A stretch of 64,000 nucleotides of DNA from Zoogloeaceae bacterium (GCA_031277315.1 JAITMP010000025.1:1-64000), one strand, 5' to 3'. Shown: positions 50,316 through 60,135, counted from the first letter of the stretch. Made by a program: numbers and translations. Notes: generated by a model from the sequence alone, not told the origin.

Positions 50316-51673
50316 CTCAACTCCCGCAGTTTATCCACCGCCTGCTCCACCCGTTCCAGCGCGATTACCTCGATACCGCGAATCGCTTGTTTCGGCGCGT
50401 TGGCTTGCGGGATCAAGGCTTGCGTGAAGCCGAGTTTGGCGGCTTCCTTGAGGCGTTCCTGACCACGTGGCGCGGGGCGTATCTCTCCCGCCAGACCAAT
50501 CTCGCCGAAGGCGATCAATTTTTGCGGCAGCGGACGGTTGCGCAGGCTGGAAACGATCGCCAGCAGAACGGCAAGATCTGCCGCCGGCTCGGCGATCCTG
50601 ACGCCGCCGACGGCATTCACGAACACGTCCTGATCGAAACAGGCGACGCCGGCGTGGCGGTGCAGCACGGCCAGCAGCATCGCCAGACGGTTCTGTTCGA
50701 GGCCGACGCAGAGCCGGCGCGGGCTGGGCGAGTGCGCTTCGTCGACCAGCGCCTGAATTTCCACCAGCAGCGGGCGCGTGCCCTCCTGCGTCACCAGCAC
50801 GCAGGAACCGGCCACCTGCTGGCCATGCTGCGAGAGAAACAGCGCCGACGGATTGGCGACGCCGCGCAGCCCTTTATCGGTCATGGCGAAAACACCCAGT
50901 TCGTTCACCGCGCCGAAGCGGTTCTTAACGGCGCGGATGAGGCGGAAGCTGGAATTCGGATCGCCCTCGAAATACAGCACGGTATCGACGATGTGTTCGA
51001 GCACGCGCGGCCCGGCCAGCGCGCCCTCCTTCGTCACATGGCCGACGAAAATAATGCAGGTGCCGGACTGCTTCGCCCAGCGCGTCAGTTGCGCCGCGCA
51101 CTCGCGCACCTGCGCCACCGAGCCGGGCGCCGATTGCAGGGCGTCCGAATACAAGGTCTGGATCGAATCAATGACGGCGATGCGCGGCTTGTGCTCGCCC
51201 AGCACGGCGAGAATTTTTTCGAGATGGATTTCCGTCAGCAGCCGCAAGCCGCCGACATCCAGCCGCAAACGCTGCGCGCGCAACGCCACCTGCTCGCCGG
51301 ATTCCTCGCCGGAAACGTAAAGCGCCGTCTGACGCCCCGCCAACCGGGCCAGCGCCTGCAACAACAGCGTCGACTTGCCGATGCCCGGATCGCCGCCGAT
51401 CAACACCACGCCGCCGGCCACCAGCCCGCCGCCCAGCACGCGGTCGAACTCCTCGATGCCGCTGGCAACCCGCGCCTCCTCATGCGGATGGATTTCCGCC
51501 AGCAACTGCAAGCCGCCGCTGCCGGCAAGAGCGGCGAACCGTTGCCGCGTTGTCGTCTCGGCGAAGGTTTCGATCAGCGTGTTCCAGGCCGCGCAATGCG
51601 GGCACTGGCCCTGCCACTTCGGCGTCTGGCCGCCGCATTCGTTGCAGGCGTAGATGATTTTTTGTTTGCTCAT
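50312..51673 (-). CDS. radA: DNA repair protein RadA
   Basis: RadA, 453 residues, a RecA-like helicase for branch migration in recombination. Zinc finger C10, C13, C24, C27; Walker A GGDPGIGKST; the RadA-specific KNRFG motif; and a C-terminal Lon-protease-like domain. Upstream lies a MITE-like repeat rather than a plain promoter region. Confidence 0.95.
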   Translation of the reverse strand: MSKQKIIYACNECGGQTPKWQGQCPHCAAWNTLIETFAETTTRQRFAALAGSGGLQLLAEIHPHEEARVASGIEEFDRVLGGGLVAGGVVLIGGDPGIGKSTLLLQALARLAGRQTALYVSGEESGEQVALRAQRLRLDVGGLRLLTEIHLEKILAVLGEHKPRIAVIDSIQTLYSDALQSAPGSVAQVRECAAQLTRWAKQSGTCIIFVGHVTKEGALAGPRVLEHIVDTVLYFEGDPNSSFRLIRAVKNRFGAVNELGVFAMTDKGLRGVANPSALFLSQHGQQVAGSCVLVTQEGTRPLLVEIQALVDEAHSPSPRRLCVGLEQNRLAMLLAVLHRHAGVACFDQDVFVNAVGGVRIAEPAADLAVLLAIVSSLRNRPLPQKLIAFGEIGLAGEIRPAPRGQERLKEAAKLGFTQALIPQANAPKQAIRGIEVIALERVEQAVDKLRELS

Positions 51674-51688
51674 GATTGCGCGACGTTA

Positions 51689-51806
51689 CCCCATCCCCAT
51701 CCCGGCCTTCCCCTTGAAGGGGAGGGTTCGTAAGCTGTGCCTCCCCTTGAAGGGGAGGGCTTATGACTCCTTCCCCTTCAAGGGGAAGGCCGGGATGGGG
51801 ATGGGG
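51689..51806. mobile_element. MITE-like inverted-repeat element
   Basis: A 118-bp non-coding element whose ends are inverted copies of CCCCATCCCCATCCCGGCCT continuing through the palindrome; 35 of the outer bases are identical. It is flanked on both sides by TTA, a possible target duplication. The middle holds a TTCGTAAGCTGTGC spacer also seen, inverted, in the 9301-9345 array. No transposase is encoded. Confidence 0.55.
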
Positions 51807-51888
51807 TTAAAAACTTCATTGAAGAAAAATCCGCTTCACTCATCCAGCCTGCAAGCCTACCCGCCGCCAGGCTCACCCGGCGAGCCTG

Positions 51889-52965
51889 TCATGTTTTCTC
51901 GACCACCGGCACGCGCGGCGCCAGCGCGCACAGCAGTTCGTAGCTGATGGTGCCGGCGGCGGCGGCGACTTCGTCGACCGGCAGCCCCTCGCCCCACAGC
52001 ACCACCGGCGAGCCGATGCCGGCCTCGGGCATGCCGTCCAGATCGACCGCGAGCATGTCCATCGAGACGCGGCCAAGGGTGCGCGCGCGGCGGCCGTCGA
52101 TCAGCACCGGCGTGCCGCTCGGCGCATGGCGCGGGTAGCCGTCGGCATAACCGCAGGCGACGACGCCGACGCGCATGGGCCGCTCGGCGGTGAAGATACC
52201 GCCGTAGCCGACGCGCTCGCCGGCGGCGATTTCGCGCGCGGCGATGAGTTCGCTGGAGAGCGTCATCACCGGACGCAGGCCGAGCGCCTCGGCGCTTTCC
52301 TCCTGCGGAAAAGGCGAAGCGCCATACAGCATGATGCCGGGCCGAACCCAGCCGCGATGCGTTTCGGGAAAGCGCAGCAGCGCCGCCGAATTGGCGAGGC
52401 TGACGGGCTGTCCGCAGCCGGCGGCGGCTTCCTCGAAACACGCCATCTGCCAGGCGATGCCGCGCGCCATGTCGGCGTCGGCAAAATGCGTCATCAAGGT
52501 TACATCGCGCACATTGAGCGAAGTTTCCAGCGCCGTCAGCGCGGCCGGGCATTCTTCCGCCGACAGGCCGAGCCGGTTCATGCCCGTATTCAATTTCAGA
52601 TACACCGGCAACCGGATCGGCAACACGGCCTCGGTCAGCAGCGCCACTTGTTCCAGCGTGTGCACCACCGGCGTCAGGCTGTACTCGACGAACAGCGGCA
52701 ATTCATGGGCGGCGAAAAAACCTTCGAGCAGCAAAATGGGCTGGCGGTAACCGGCTTCGCGCAACGCGATGGCGTCAGCGAGATCAAGCAGCGCGAAGCC
52801 GTCGGCTTGCCCGGCGAGCGCCGCCGCCGTCCGCATCAGGCCGTGGCCGTAGGCATTCGCCTTGATGACCGCCCACACGCCGGCGCCGCCGGCGCGCGCG
52901 CGGGCGACGGCGAAGTTGCCGCGCAAGGCGGCAAGATCAATGGCGGCGCGGATCGGGCGGGTCAA
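51889..52965 (-). CDS. alr: Alanine racemase
   Basis: PLP-dependent Alr, 358 residues, supplies D-alanine for peptidoglycan. K35 in VIKANAYGHG binds PLP; the catalytic Tyr lies in RVGYGGIFT. The only suitable start is TTG at 52965, giving MTRPIRAAIDLAAL, with no strong Shine-Dalgarno. A LysR-type regulator gene ends 20 bp upstream on the same strand. Confidence 0.94.
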   Translation of the reverse strand: MTRPIRAAIDLAALRGNFAVARARAGGAGVWAVIKANAYGHGLMRTAAALAGQADGFALLDLADAIALREAGYRQPILLLEGFFAAHELPLFVEYSLTPVVHTLEQVALLTEAVLPIRLPVYLKLNTGMNRLGLSAEECPAALTALETSLNVRDVTLMTHFADADMARGIAWQMACFEEAAAGCGQPVSLANSAALLRFPETHRGWVRPGIMLYGASPFPQEESAEALGLRPVMTLSSELIAAREIAAGERVGYGGIFTAERPMRVGVVACGYADGYPRHAPSGTPVLIDGRRARTLGRVSMDMLAVDLDGMPEAGIGSPVVLWGEGLPVDEVAAAAGTISYELLCALAPRVPVVEKT

Positions 52966-52985
52966 GGCGAAGCCAGTAAGGGAAA

Positions 52986-53897
52986 TCAGCCCTGCTCGGC
53001 GGCAAACTGTTTCAGCTTGGCGCCGGCGAAATCGACAAATGTATTCACCAGCCGCGAGCGGAATTTCTCCTTCGGATAGACCATCGACAGCGTGCGCGTC
53101 AGGCGCGGCTTGAGCGGAATGGCGAGCAGGTCGCCGAGGCGCTTTTCCTTCGCCACCGACGCGCGTGACAAAATGGCGAAGCCGATGCCCGTTTCCACCA
53201 CGCCCTTGATCGCCTCCGGGCTGCCCAGTTCGATGACGGTGTTGAGCCGTTCCGGCGGCACGCCGGCCTCGCGGAAGTAAGTATCGGTCACTTCGCGCGT
53301 GCCCGAACCCGGCTCGCGACTGACGAACGGATGCGTCGCCAGCAACTGCGGCGTCAATTCCCGGTTCCGGGCCAGCGGCGAACCGGGTGCGCAGATCACC
53401 ATCAATTCATCGTCGCAACAGACCTCGCATTGCAGATTGGCCTGATGCGAGGGCGCTTCGATGAGGCCGATGTCCAGCGTGTGCTCGACGACGCGCGTCT
53501 CGATTGATTCCGAATTGGCGACGATCAGGCGCGGCCTCACATTCGGATGCTTCGACTTGAATTCGCCCAGAATGCGCGGCAGCATGAACTCGGCGATGCT
53601 GGTGCTGGCGCCGAGCAGCAGCGGCCCGCCGACCTGGCCGGTCATCTCCGCCAGCCGCACATCCAGTTCCGACGACAGGCCAAGAATGCGCTCCGCATAC
53701 TCCAGCACCGTCTCCCCGGCCGGCGTCAGGGAAATCCTGCCGTGGCCGCGATCAAACAAACGGGTATTGAAATGCTCCTCAAGCTGCTTGACCTGAAACG
53801 TCACCGCCGGCTGCGTCATGAACAGCACTTCCGCCGCCTTGGTAAACGACAACTGCTTGGCGACAGCATGAAAAACCTGCAATCTCCGATCAGCCAT
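52986..53897 (-). CDS. LysR-family transcriptional regulator
   Basis: A 303-residue LTTR. The N-terminal winged helix-turn-helix is clear (FHAVAKQLSFTKAAEVL, TQPAVTFQVKQLEE), followed by a periplasmic-binding-like effector domain. The closest style is the CysL/CbbR-like branch, but the ligand and targets are not readable. It may regulate itself or the divergent-side phospholipase region. Confidence 0.9.
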   Translation of the reverse strand: MADRRLQVFHAVAKQLSFTKAAEVLFMTQPAVTFQVKQLEEHFNTRLFDRGHGRISLTPAGETVLEYAERILGLSSELDVRLAEMTGQVGGPLLLGASTSIAEFMLPRILGEFKSKHPNVRPRLIVANSESIETRVVEHTLDIGLIEAPSHQANLQCEVCCDDELMVICAPGSPLARNRELTPQLLATHPFVSREPGSGTREVTDTYFREAGVPPERLNTVIELGSPEAIKGVVETGIGFAILSRASVAKEKRLGDLLAIPLKPRLTRTLSMVYPKEKFRSRLVNTFVDFAGAKLKQFAAEQG

Positions 53898-54107
53898 AAG
53901 TAGCCCCTCTCGCCTCCTTTTATGAACCGCTATTCAAGCACAAATCAGGTAAGCAAGATAGCCTCGCCAGACTGCCCATCCGGTTTGCTGAAATATCAAA
54001 ACAGGAAAGCGCTGGCGGGGCCAGAATAGCCGCGCCTTGCACAAAACAATTTTTAAAATTAGTAAGTTATATCTGTGCCGAAATGAGTCTTGCCCAAAGC
54101 CAAGCGC

Positions 54108-56615
54108 CTACTGCTGGTCGACGATTCTCAAAAATCCGATGTCCACCAAAAGACGCTCGACAGTTTTTTCGGCAGCCCAGTGAATGGCTTCTCCGCTGCT
54201 CCGGGACAAGTACCAGCCAAGAGGCGCTCTTCTCTGGTTGTTCCCCGAAAAGCAGATAAATGCGTTCCGGTTCAGGCACTCTGGCCTGTCCTGAACAGAA
54301 GAATCATTTTTCGGGAGATTTGCCGCGCAGGTTTTGTCAAATCCATCGAAATAGTCAAGGCGAAGCTGCGGCGAGACGACGCGGTCGATGATATGCGGCA
54401 TCTGACGGACGCTCAAGCTGCGGACTTCCTCCTCGGCGTGAGCTTCGCGCGTCGCCATATAGGTATCGACTCCCGACCATCCTTGATACAAAGACTGTTC
54501 CCATGCGCCAAGCTTGCGCTGCACGTTTTTTATCTCCGGCGTATCCAGGGACGGCCCTCCAAACCACCCTTTCCGGGTCGCCGTATCGAAAAAATCGTCA
54601 CATCTTTTATCCGTCTTGTTTTCCAGCGCGTTACCGTTGATACGCGCGATGACAATCTTTCCGGTCAGTTTGTTATGAACGTAGGCTTCACTCAGCATGT
54701 CCCGAAGTGTTGCCGCGCCTGAATTGTCGAAATATCCGCCATCGGCAAGCCATTTTGTTTTTTCGTCGACAAGAATGGAACCGACAGGAGAAATCAGGGG
54801 AAAGCGCGCACTGTGCAGGGTGGCTACGCCAATCGGAACATGCATGAACGCATTGCCCTGCGGATACCAGTCGACATTGGAAAAGACGAAACGATCTCCT
54901 GTATCGACGTCCGTGGCGGTAAACAGCAGCACCGGACCGCCGCTATCAAAGCCAGCTTTTGACTCTCCGAGCGTAGCCGCAAACGCAAACCGCTGCTTCG
55001 GTGCAACGAAATCGTCCGAAGGATCTTGAGCACGCATGGCTTCACGCGCCCCTAGCTGCCAACTGTCCAGCAAAGCCTGGCCGCGCTGCGCCTCCCACCG
55101 CACGAAATCGGTCGTCAGCATGAATATCAGGGGCAGCGTCAAATGATCCGTCAGCAAAACGCCGTAAACAAGGTTTCTCAATGGAAACTCTCCCGGAAGC
55201 TGCATTGCGATACGTTGTTGCTTGCAGTGGGCCCAAGGATCGCCCGATGCGGGGTTACGCTTCTTTGCCAGCCGGATAAGTTCGGCGCGCATCGCGGCCC
55301 ATGTCGCAATCCCGAGGCTTCCCCCGGAGACGCCGCTTGCCGCGAAGACATGCGACCCGAAATCTCCGCATGACAGGTCGTCCGACAGGGCAAGGACTTC
55401 AGCCGTGAAGAGCGCGGCGCGCAATCCGCCGCCATCGGCATGAATTGCAAGTTGCAGTCCGCCCGAAACAGCAACATTATTTTTTGGCGTTGCCCGAATC
55501 TGGCTCGGCACAGCATCCGCCGTATCAACGATCACCGTATCAGCAACCGTTGTTGTGCCAAGAGGTCCCGGGGCAAGCCATTCCTGTCCTGGCTTTTCAC
55601 GGTGAAATACGAGTAATACGATGAGCGCTCCTGTCAAAAGGGGGCCAAGCCAGGGCAAACGCTCCCGCAAACGCCGCACGACGAGCACGCCACAGGCCAG
55701 TACTGAAGCGAGCCATGCCAGCCACGCGAAAGCGATCGGTATGCTGCCGACCGCGAACAATATGGCCGCCATATCCAATGGCCAGGGATACAAAAACATG
55801 GCAGCCCCAACCATCAGGGTAAGCAGAAAGGCCACGACGGCAAGCAGTCCGATCGACTGACCGTCCCGGGCAGGAAAAGACAGCCCGTAAAAACGGATGA
55901 CGAGCCATGCGAGGGCGGGTGTTATGGTGCTCACCGCATTGGCCAGAATTGTCTCGTCAGCCTGCTTAAAAGCCGCATAAAAGAACAAGCACACAAGCAC
56001 GCCCATGAAGCCCAAACAGGCGCAAAATTTCAGTATGGGCGGTTTGTTCCACAGAAACCATGGCGCCAGAACAAAAACGGAAAAGAGCAGCAGAATCACG
56101 CCTGTAACAACCATATCCGACGCCACGCTGGCAGCTCCAGACACGTATGACAAATATGCTGAATGAATTATAAAAAACGTGCCGATGAAGACAAAGCCCG
56201 CATACCTGGAGACAACCTGCCGGCGTTTCTCATCATGCCCGGACAATGCCCCCGTAACCCGGACAACAAGCGCCAGAACCAGAGCGAGGAAAAATCCCGC
56301 AAGCCAGAAGGAGGCGTAAGTTGTGGCGCCATACCAACGAAAGCCGGGCAGCATGCCCCGTCCCCCAAGCATCAAGGTATCGGCAATACCCGACAGAATG
56401 TCGCGCGTTTGGCCTTGCAGTGCCATCAGCGCAATGAGCGCAAGCAAGCTCAAGGTGCCGACCCATGCGCCGACCGCGACTGACCACCATTCGGGCATGC
56501 GGCCAAAAACGTCAACCACGACTGCCCACCATTCGGCCATGCGGCCCAAAAAGCGGCGCAATTTATCGCTCAGGGAGAATCGTTCAGGATTGTCAGGTTC
56601 GGGGCGATTCATCAT
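54108..56615 (-). CDS. Multi-pass membrane patatin-like phospholipase
   Basis: An 835-residue fusion. Residues 1-340 contain about eight to nine membrane helices. Residues 385-835 form a patatin-like hydrolase: oxyanion motif DGGGLR (394-399), nucleophile S430 in GVSGG (428-432) and catalytic D625 in DGGYFDNSG. Such lipases act by a Ser-Asp dyad on phospholipid acyl chains. The start is ATGATG after GGGAGGAG. It diverges from lplT, 258 bp away. Classic bacterial patatins have no such membrane domain. Confidence 0.85.
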   Translation of the reverse strand: MMNRPEPDNPERFSLSDKLRRFLGRMAEWWAVVVDVFGRMPEWWSVAVGAWVGTLSLLALIALMALQGQTRDILSGIADTLMLGGRGMLPGFRWYGATTYASFWLAGFFLALVLALVVRVTGALSGHDEKRRQVVSRYAGFVFIGTFFIIHSAYLSYVSGAASVASDMVVTGVILLLFSVFVLAPWFLWNKPPILKFCACLGFMGVLVCLFFYAAFKQADETILANAVSTITPALAWLVIRFYGLSFPARDGQSIGLLAVVAFLLTLMVGAAMFLYPWPLDMAAILFAVGSIPIAFAWLAWLASVLACGVLVVRRLRERLPWLGPLLTGALIVLLVFHREKPGQEWLAPGPLGTTTVADTVIVDTADAVPSQIRATPKNNVAVSGGLQLAIHADGGGLRAALFTAEVLALSDDLSCGDFGSHVFAASGVSGGSLGIATWAAMRAELIRLAKKRNPASGDPWAHCKQQRIAMQLPGEFPLRNLVYGVLLTDHLTLPLIFMLTTDFVRWEAQRGQALLDSWQLGAREAMRAQDPSDDFVAPKQRFAFAATLGESKAGFDSGGPVLLFTATDVDTGDRFVFSNVDWYPQGNAFMHVPIGVATLHSARFPLISPVGSILVDEKTKWLADGGYFDNSGAATLRDMLSEAYVHNKLTGKIVIARINGNALENKTDKRCDDFFDTATRKGWFGGPSLDTPEIKNVQRKLGAWEQSLYQGWSGVDTYMATREAHAEEEVRSLSVRQMPHIIDRVVSPQLRLDYFDGFDKTCAANLPKNDSSVQDRPECLNRNAFICFSGNNQRRAPLGWYLSRSSGEAIHWAAEKTVERLLVDIGFLRIVDQQ

Positions 56616-56873
56616 CTCCTCCCAACTTATTTATCGCGGCAAGCCCCGGCTCTGTCGGGCGCTTGATCCATACGTCATGAATTCTGGCGTTTTCATGGAT
56701 TACGAGCGAAAGAGTAGCAAAATCTGAAAGGGAAGTTGCAAGAAAACCGGGGGGCTTCGGCTGATTCCGGGCAACGCGCGCCCGGCGGGTATGCGCGCTT
56801 TCGTGGTATAAAGCCGCCACTCCACACGCACAATAACGCTGACGCCGCCTTCCCCCGGCAGTGCTTCCGTGAC

Positions 56874-58184
56874 ATGAATCTCGGTTTCTACATCATCATG
56901 GCGGCGCAGTTTTTTTCCGCGCTGGCGGATAACGCGCTGTTGATCGCCGCCATCGCCATGCTGCGGGACATCCACGCCCCGGCAGAGTACGAGCCGCTGC
57001 TGAAACTGTTTTTCACCGGTTCCTATGTCGCGCTGGCGGCTTTCGTCGGCGCCTTCGCCGATTCAATGGCCAAGGGCCGCGTGATGCTCATCAGCAACAC
57101 CGTCAAGATCGCCGGCTGCGTTCTGCTGCTGGCGGCCACCGCGCCCATGCTCGGACTGACCGGCATCCCGCTCGATTTTTATGTGCTGTTCGCGTATGCC
57201 GTCGTCGGCCTCGGCGCCGCCGCCTACTCGCCGGCGAAGTACGGCATCCTCACCGAGTATTTGCAGCACGACAAGCTGGTCGTCGCCAACGGCTGGATCG
57301 AGGGCCTGACGGTGATCGCCATCATTCTCGGCACGACGCTGGGCGGGGTGCTCATCAATCCGTCGGTGAGCAGTTTTCTGCTGCGCATCAATATCCCCGG
57401 CATCGACACGTCGGCGCAAATCGCCGTGCTGGCGATTCTGCTGCTGTATCTGATCGCCGCCATTTTCAACTGCTACATTCCGAACACCGGCGTTGAGCGC
57501 AAGCCGCTGCACAAGAATCCGGCTTATCTGATGCGCGAATTCTGGCATTGCGTGCGCCTACTCTGGCGCGACAAGCTGGGGCAGATTTCGCTTGCCGTTA
57601 CCACCCTGTTCTGGGGCGCCGGCGCGACCTTGCAATTCATCGTTCTGAAATGGGCTGACGAGGCGCTCGGCCTGCCGCTCGACAAGGCCACCGTTTTGCA
57701 AGGCGTGGTGGCGCTCGGCATCGCCGCCGGGGCCATCATCGCCGCCCGCACCGTCTCTCTCGACAAATCGGTGAAGGTGCTGCCGGTCGGCATCGGCATG
57801 GGTTTCGCTGTGGTGGGCATGATGTTCGTCACCGGCTTGCCGCTGGCGCTGGTGATGATGGTGGTGATCGGCATCATGGCGGGCTTGTTCGTGGTGCCGA
57901 TGAACGCCCTGCTGCAACATCGCGGCCACATCCTGATCGGCGCCGGCCATTCCATCGCCGTGCAGAACTTCAACGAGAACGCCAGCATTCTGGTCATGCT
58001 CGGGCTGTATGCCGTGCTGATTTATCTCGATCTGCCGATCCGCATCGTGATTCTTCTCTTCGGCTTGTTCGTCAGCCTGACGATGCTGCTGGTGCGGCTC
58101 TGGCATGACCGCAACATGCGCGCCCACGGCGAGGAACTGGAACAGCTTCTCGCCGCCGCCAAGAACGTCAACGCCGGACACTGA
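56874..58184 (+). CDS. lplT: Lysophospholipid transporter LplT
   Basis: A 436-residue MFS protein with about 12 membrane helices that flips lysophospholipids across the inner membrane for re-acylation. MNLGFYIIMAAQFFSALADNALL at its start (in part), AAYSPAKYGILTEYL and the overall layout match LplT. The acyltransferase Aas is not fused and not in the window. ATG 56874 is chosen by family start. It converges with udg4, ten bases apart. Confidence 0.92.
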   Translation: MNLGFYIIMAAQFFSALADNALLIAAIAMLRDIHAPAEYEPLLKLFFTGSYVALAAFVGAFADSMAKGRVMLISNTVKIAGCVLLLAATAPMLGLTGIPLDFYVLFAYAVVGLGAAAYSPAKYGILTEYLQHDKLVVANGWIEGLTVIAIILGTTLGGVLINPSVSSFLLRINIPGIDTSAQIAVLAILLLYLIAAIFNCYIPNTGVERKPLHKNPAYLMREFWHCVRLLWRDKLGQISLAVTTLFWGAGATLQFIVLKWADEALGLPLDKATVLQGVVALGIAAGAIIAARTVSLDKSVKVLPVGIGMGFAVVGMMFVTGLPLALVMMVVIGIMAGLFVVPMNALLQHRGHILIGAGHSIAVQNFNENASILVMLGLYAVLIYLDLPIRIVILLFGLFVSLTMLLVRLWHDRNMRAHGEELEQLLAAAKNVNAGH

Positions 58185-58194
58185 AAACAGGCGC

Positions 58195-58974
58195 TCAGCC
58201 GCCGGCGTCTTGCCGTTCTTTCATGACGCGCCGCGCGAAGCAGAGGTCTTCCCAGGCTTTTGTTTTATCGGTCAGGTTGCGCAGCAGATAAGCCGGATGG
58301 TAGGTAACGATGAGCGGGATGCCGCCGTGCTCGAACAGCCGTCCTCTGGCGGCACCGACCCTGACTTCCGCGTCGAGCAGCGTTTCCGCCGCCGGTTTGC
58401 CGAGCGCGACGATCAGCCGGGGCCGGATCAACCCGATCTGCCGCCGCAGGTAAGGAAAGCAAGCGGCGGTTTCCTCCGGCTCCGGCGTGCGGTTGCCGGG
58501 CGGACGGCATTTCACCACGTTGCCGATATACACGTTGTCGCCGCGTTTCAGGTTGATCGCCGCCAGCATCGCGTCGAGCAGCCGTCCCGCCTGACCGACG
58601 AACGGCTCGCCGCTCTCGTCTTCTTCCGCGCCCGGACCTTCGCCGATAAACAGCCAGTCAGCCGCGATGTCGCCGACGCCGAATACGGTTTTCTTGCGCC
58701 GTTCGCACAGGCGGCAATCGCGGCAGCCGGACACCGCCGCAGTGAGTTCATCCCAGCCCAGCGCGGCAATGCGTTGCATGCGCGAATCGGGCGCAAGGCT
58801 TGCGCCTTCGGCAAGCGCGGATGGAAGAGCGGGCGGCGGCGCGGGTGAATCGAGTGAAACGTCAACCGCCGGCTCATCCGTCAACTTCTCCGCCGGTTTG
58901 TCCCGCAGCCGCCACAGCGGCGCGAGGCCCATCTCGCGCAAAATGCGTTCACGTCTTGTCATCGGCATGCTCAT
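58195..58974 (-). CDS. Family 4 uracil-DNA glycosylase
   Basis: A 259-residue Fe-S uracil-DNA glycosylase that removes uracil from DNA. Cluster cysteines include C87 and C90 (CRDCRLC) plus later ones (VVKCRPPGN, AACFPY). Catalytic motifs are GEGPGAEEDESG and HPAYLLR. The N-terminal 75 residues are a Pro/Ala-rich linker like that fused to some Udg4 proteins. It overlaps rimI by four bases. Confidence 0.92.
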   Translation of the reverse strand: MSMPMTRRERILREMGLAPLWRLRDKPAEKLTDEPAVDVSLDSPAPPPALPSALAEGASLAPDSRMQRIAALGWDELTAAVSGCRDCRLCERRKKTVFGVGDIAADWLFIGEGPGAEEDESGEPFVGQAGRLLDAMLAAINLKRGDNVYIGNVVKCRPPGNRTPEPEETAACFPYLRRQIGLIRPRLIVALGKPAAETLLDAEVRVGAARGRLFEHGGIPLIVTYHPAYLLRNLTDKTKAWEDLCFARRVMKERQDAGG

Positions 58975-59435
58975 AAAGTCAGCGTCATCACCACGGCATC
59001 TTCACGCGCCCCGCCCGCCGGGTAATAGCCCTTGCGCCGGCCAATCGTTTTGAAACCGAGCCGGGCGTACAAGCCCTGCCCTGCCGCGTTGGAAGGCCGC
59101 ACTTCGAGAAACATGTGCTTGCCGCCGTGCGAACGCGCCACGTCGAACAGATGGCGCATGATGAGCAGGCCATAGCCGCGCCGCTGCCAGTCCGGCGCGA
59201 CCGTGATGTTGAGCAGGTGCGCTTCGTCGAGCGCCATCATTACAAGCGCATAGCCGATCAGCTCGCCATCGCGCCGGCAGCACCAGGCGCTGTAACCAGC
59301 GGCAAGCGAATCGGTGAAGTTGGCCCGCGTCCAGGGAAAACGGTAAGCGCGCTGCTCCAGCGCCAGCACGGCATCCACATCTTCCAACCGCATCGGCGCG
59401 AAATCCGGTTCGCTGCGTTTCAGTATCGCGTTCAT
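58971..59435 (-). CDS. rimI: Ribosomal protein S18 alanine N-acetyltransferase
   Basis: GNAT acetyltransferase, 154 residues. The acetyl-CoA motif is NITVAPDWQRRGYGLLIM with R/QxxGxG/A features, and EVRPSNAAGQGLYARLGF is the typical C-terminal region. It acetylates the N-terminus of S18. It sits between tsaB and udg4 with a four-base overlap to the latter. Confidence 0.93.
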   Translation of the reverse strand: MNAILKRSEPDFAPMRLEDVDAVLALEQRAYRFPWTRANFTDSLAAGYSAWCCRRDGELIGYALVMMALDEAHLLNITVAPDWQRRGYGLLIMRHLFDVARSHGGKHMFLEVRPSNAAGQGLYARLGFKTIGRRKGYYPAGGAREDAVVMTLTL

Positions 59436-59442
59436 CGCTTGC

Positions 59443-60135
59443 TCATGCTTTTCCGCCGAGCGCGATGCGCTCGCGGCTGGTCAACGCCACTTTATCGCGG
59501 ACGTAAAGCGGCGCCGCCTGCGCCGGGTCGATGCCCTCGCCGCGCGCGAAACGCGGGGCGGCCAGACGCAACACGGCGGCGGCGCGTGGTCTGGCGGCGG
59601 CATCCGTCACGCTGACCGCCTCCCCCAGCCGGGCCGCCAGCGCCGCGCCGTAAGCGGCGAAGCCGCTGCCGCAGCCGCGCCATCCAGCGCCGGGCGGCAA
59701 CGGCACCTGCGTCGGAGCGGCAACCGCCGGCGCGAGAATCGTCTCAAGCGTTTCGCCGCGCACCCGATACGCCGCGCAATAGACTTCGTTCATGCGCGCA
59801 TCGGCGCAGGCGTACACCGCGCCCTCTCCCGCGCCGAGCGCCAATGCTTCGAGGCTGCCGATGCCGAGAACGGGCAGCCCGGCGCCGACCGCCAAGCCCT
59901 GCGCGACGCCGCAGGCCAGCCGCAAGCCGGTGAACGCGCCGGGGCCGGCGCCAAATGCGATGCCGTCCAGATCGCCGAAATCGAGATTCGCTTCGTCGAG
60001 CAGCGCCCGCGTCAGCGGCAGGGCGATCTCTGAGTGGGAAACGCCAAGCTCGCCCTCGCGTTCCACGATGCGGCCATCGAGGAAAAGCGCGGCGGTGTAC
60101 AGATCGGTGGAGGATTCGAGGGCCAGGAGCTTCAC
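59443..60135 (-). CDS. tsaB: tRNA t6A biosynthesis protein TsaB
   Basis: TsaB, 230 residues, a partner of TsaD in forming threonylcarbamoyl-adenosine at A37 of tRNAs. The ASKHA-fold N-terminus LLALESSTDLYTAAL, the HSE motif (SHSEIALPL) and FGAGPGAFTGLRLACGVAQGLA are conserved. The start is GTG 60135. It leads the tsaB-rimI-udg4 operon. Confidence 0.94.
   Translation of the reverse strand: MKLLALESSTDLYTAALFLDGRIVEREGELGVSHSEIALPLTRALLDEANLDFGDLDGIAFGAGPGAFTGLRLACGVAQGLAVGAGLPVLGIGSLEALALGAGEGAVYACADARMNEVYCAAYRVRGETLETILAPAVAAPTQVPLPPGAGWRGCGSGFAAYGAALAARLGEAVSVTDAAARPRAAAVLRLAAPRFARGEGIDPAQAAPLYVRDKVALTSRERIALGGKA

Noticed and set aside
51674..51888. Promoter or riboswitch upstream of radA
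   Set aside because: The complex fold is accounted for by the inverted-repeat element; no riboswitch consensus is visible.
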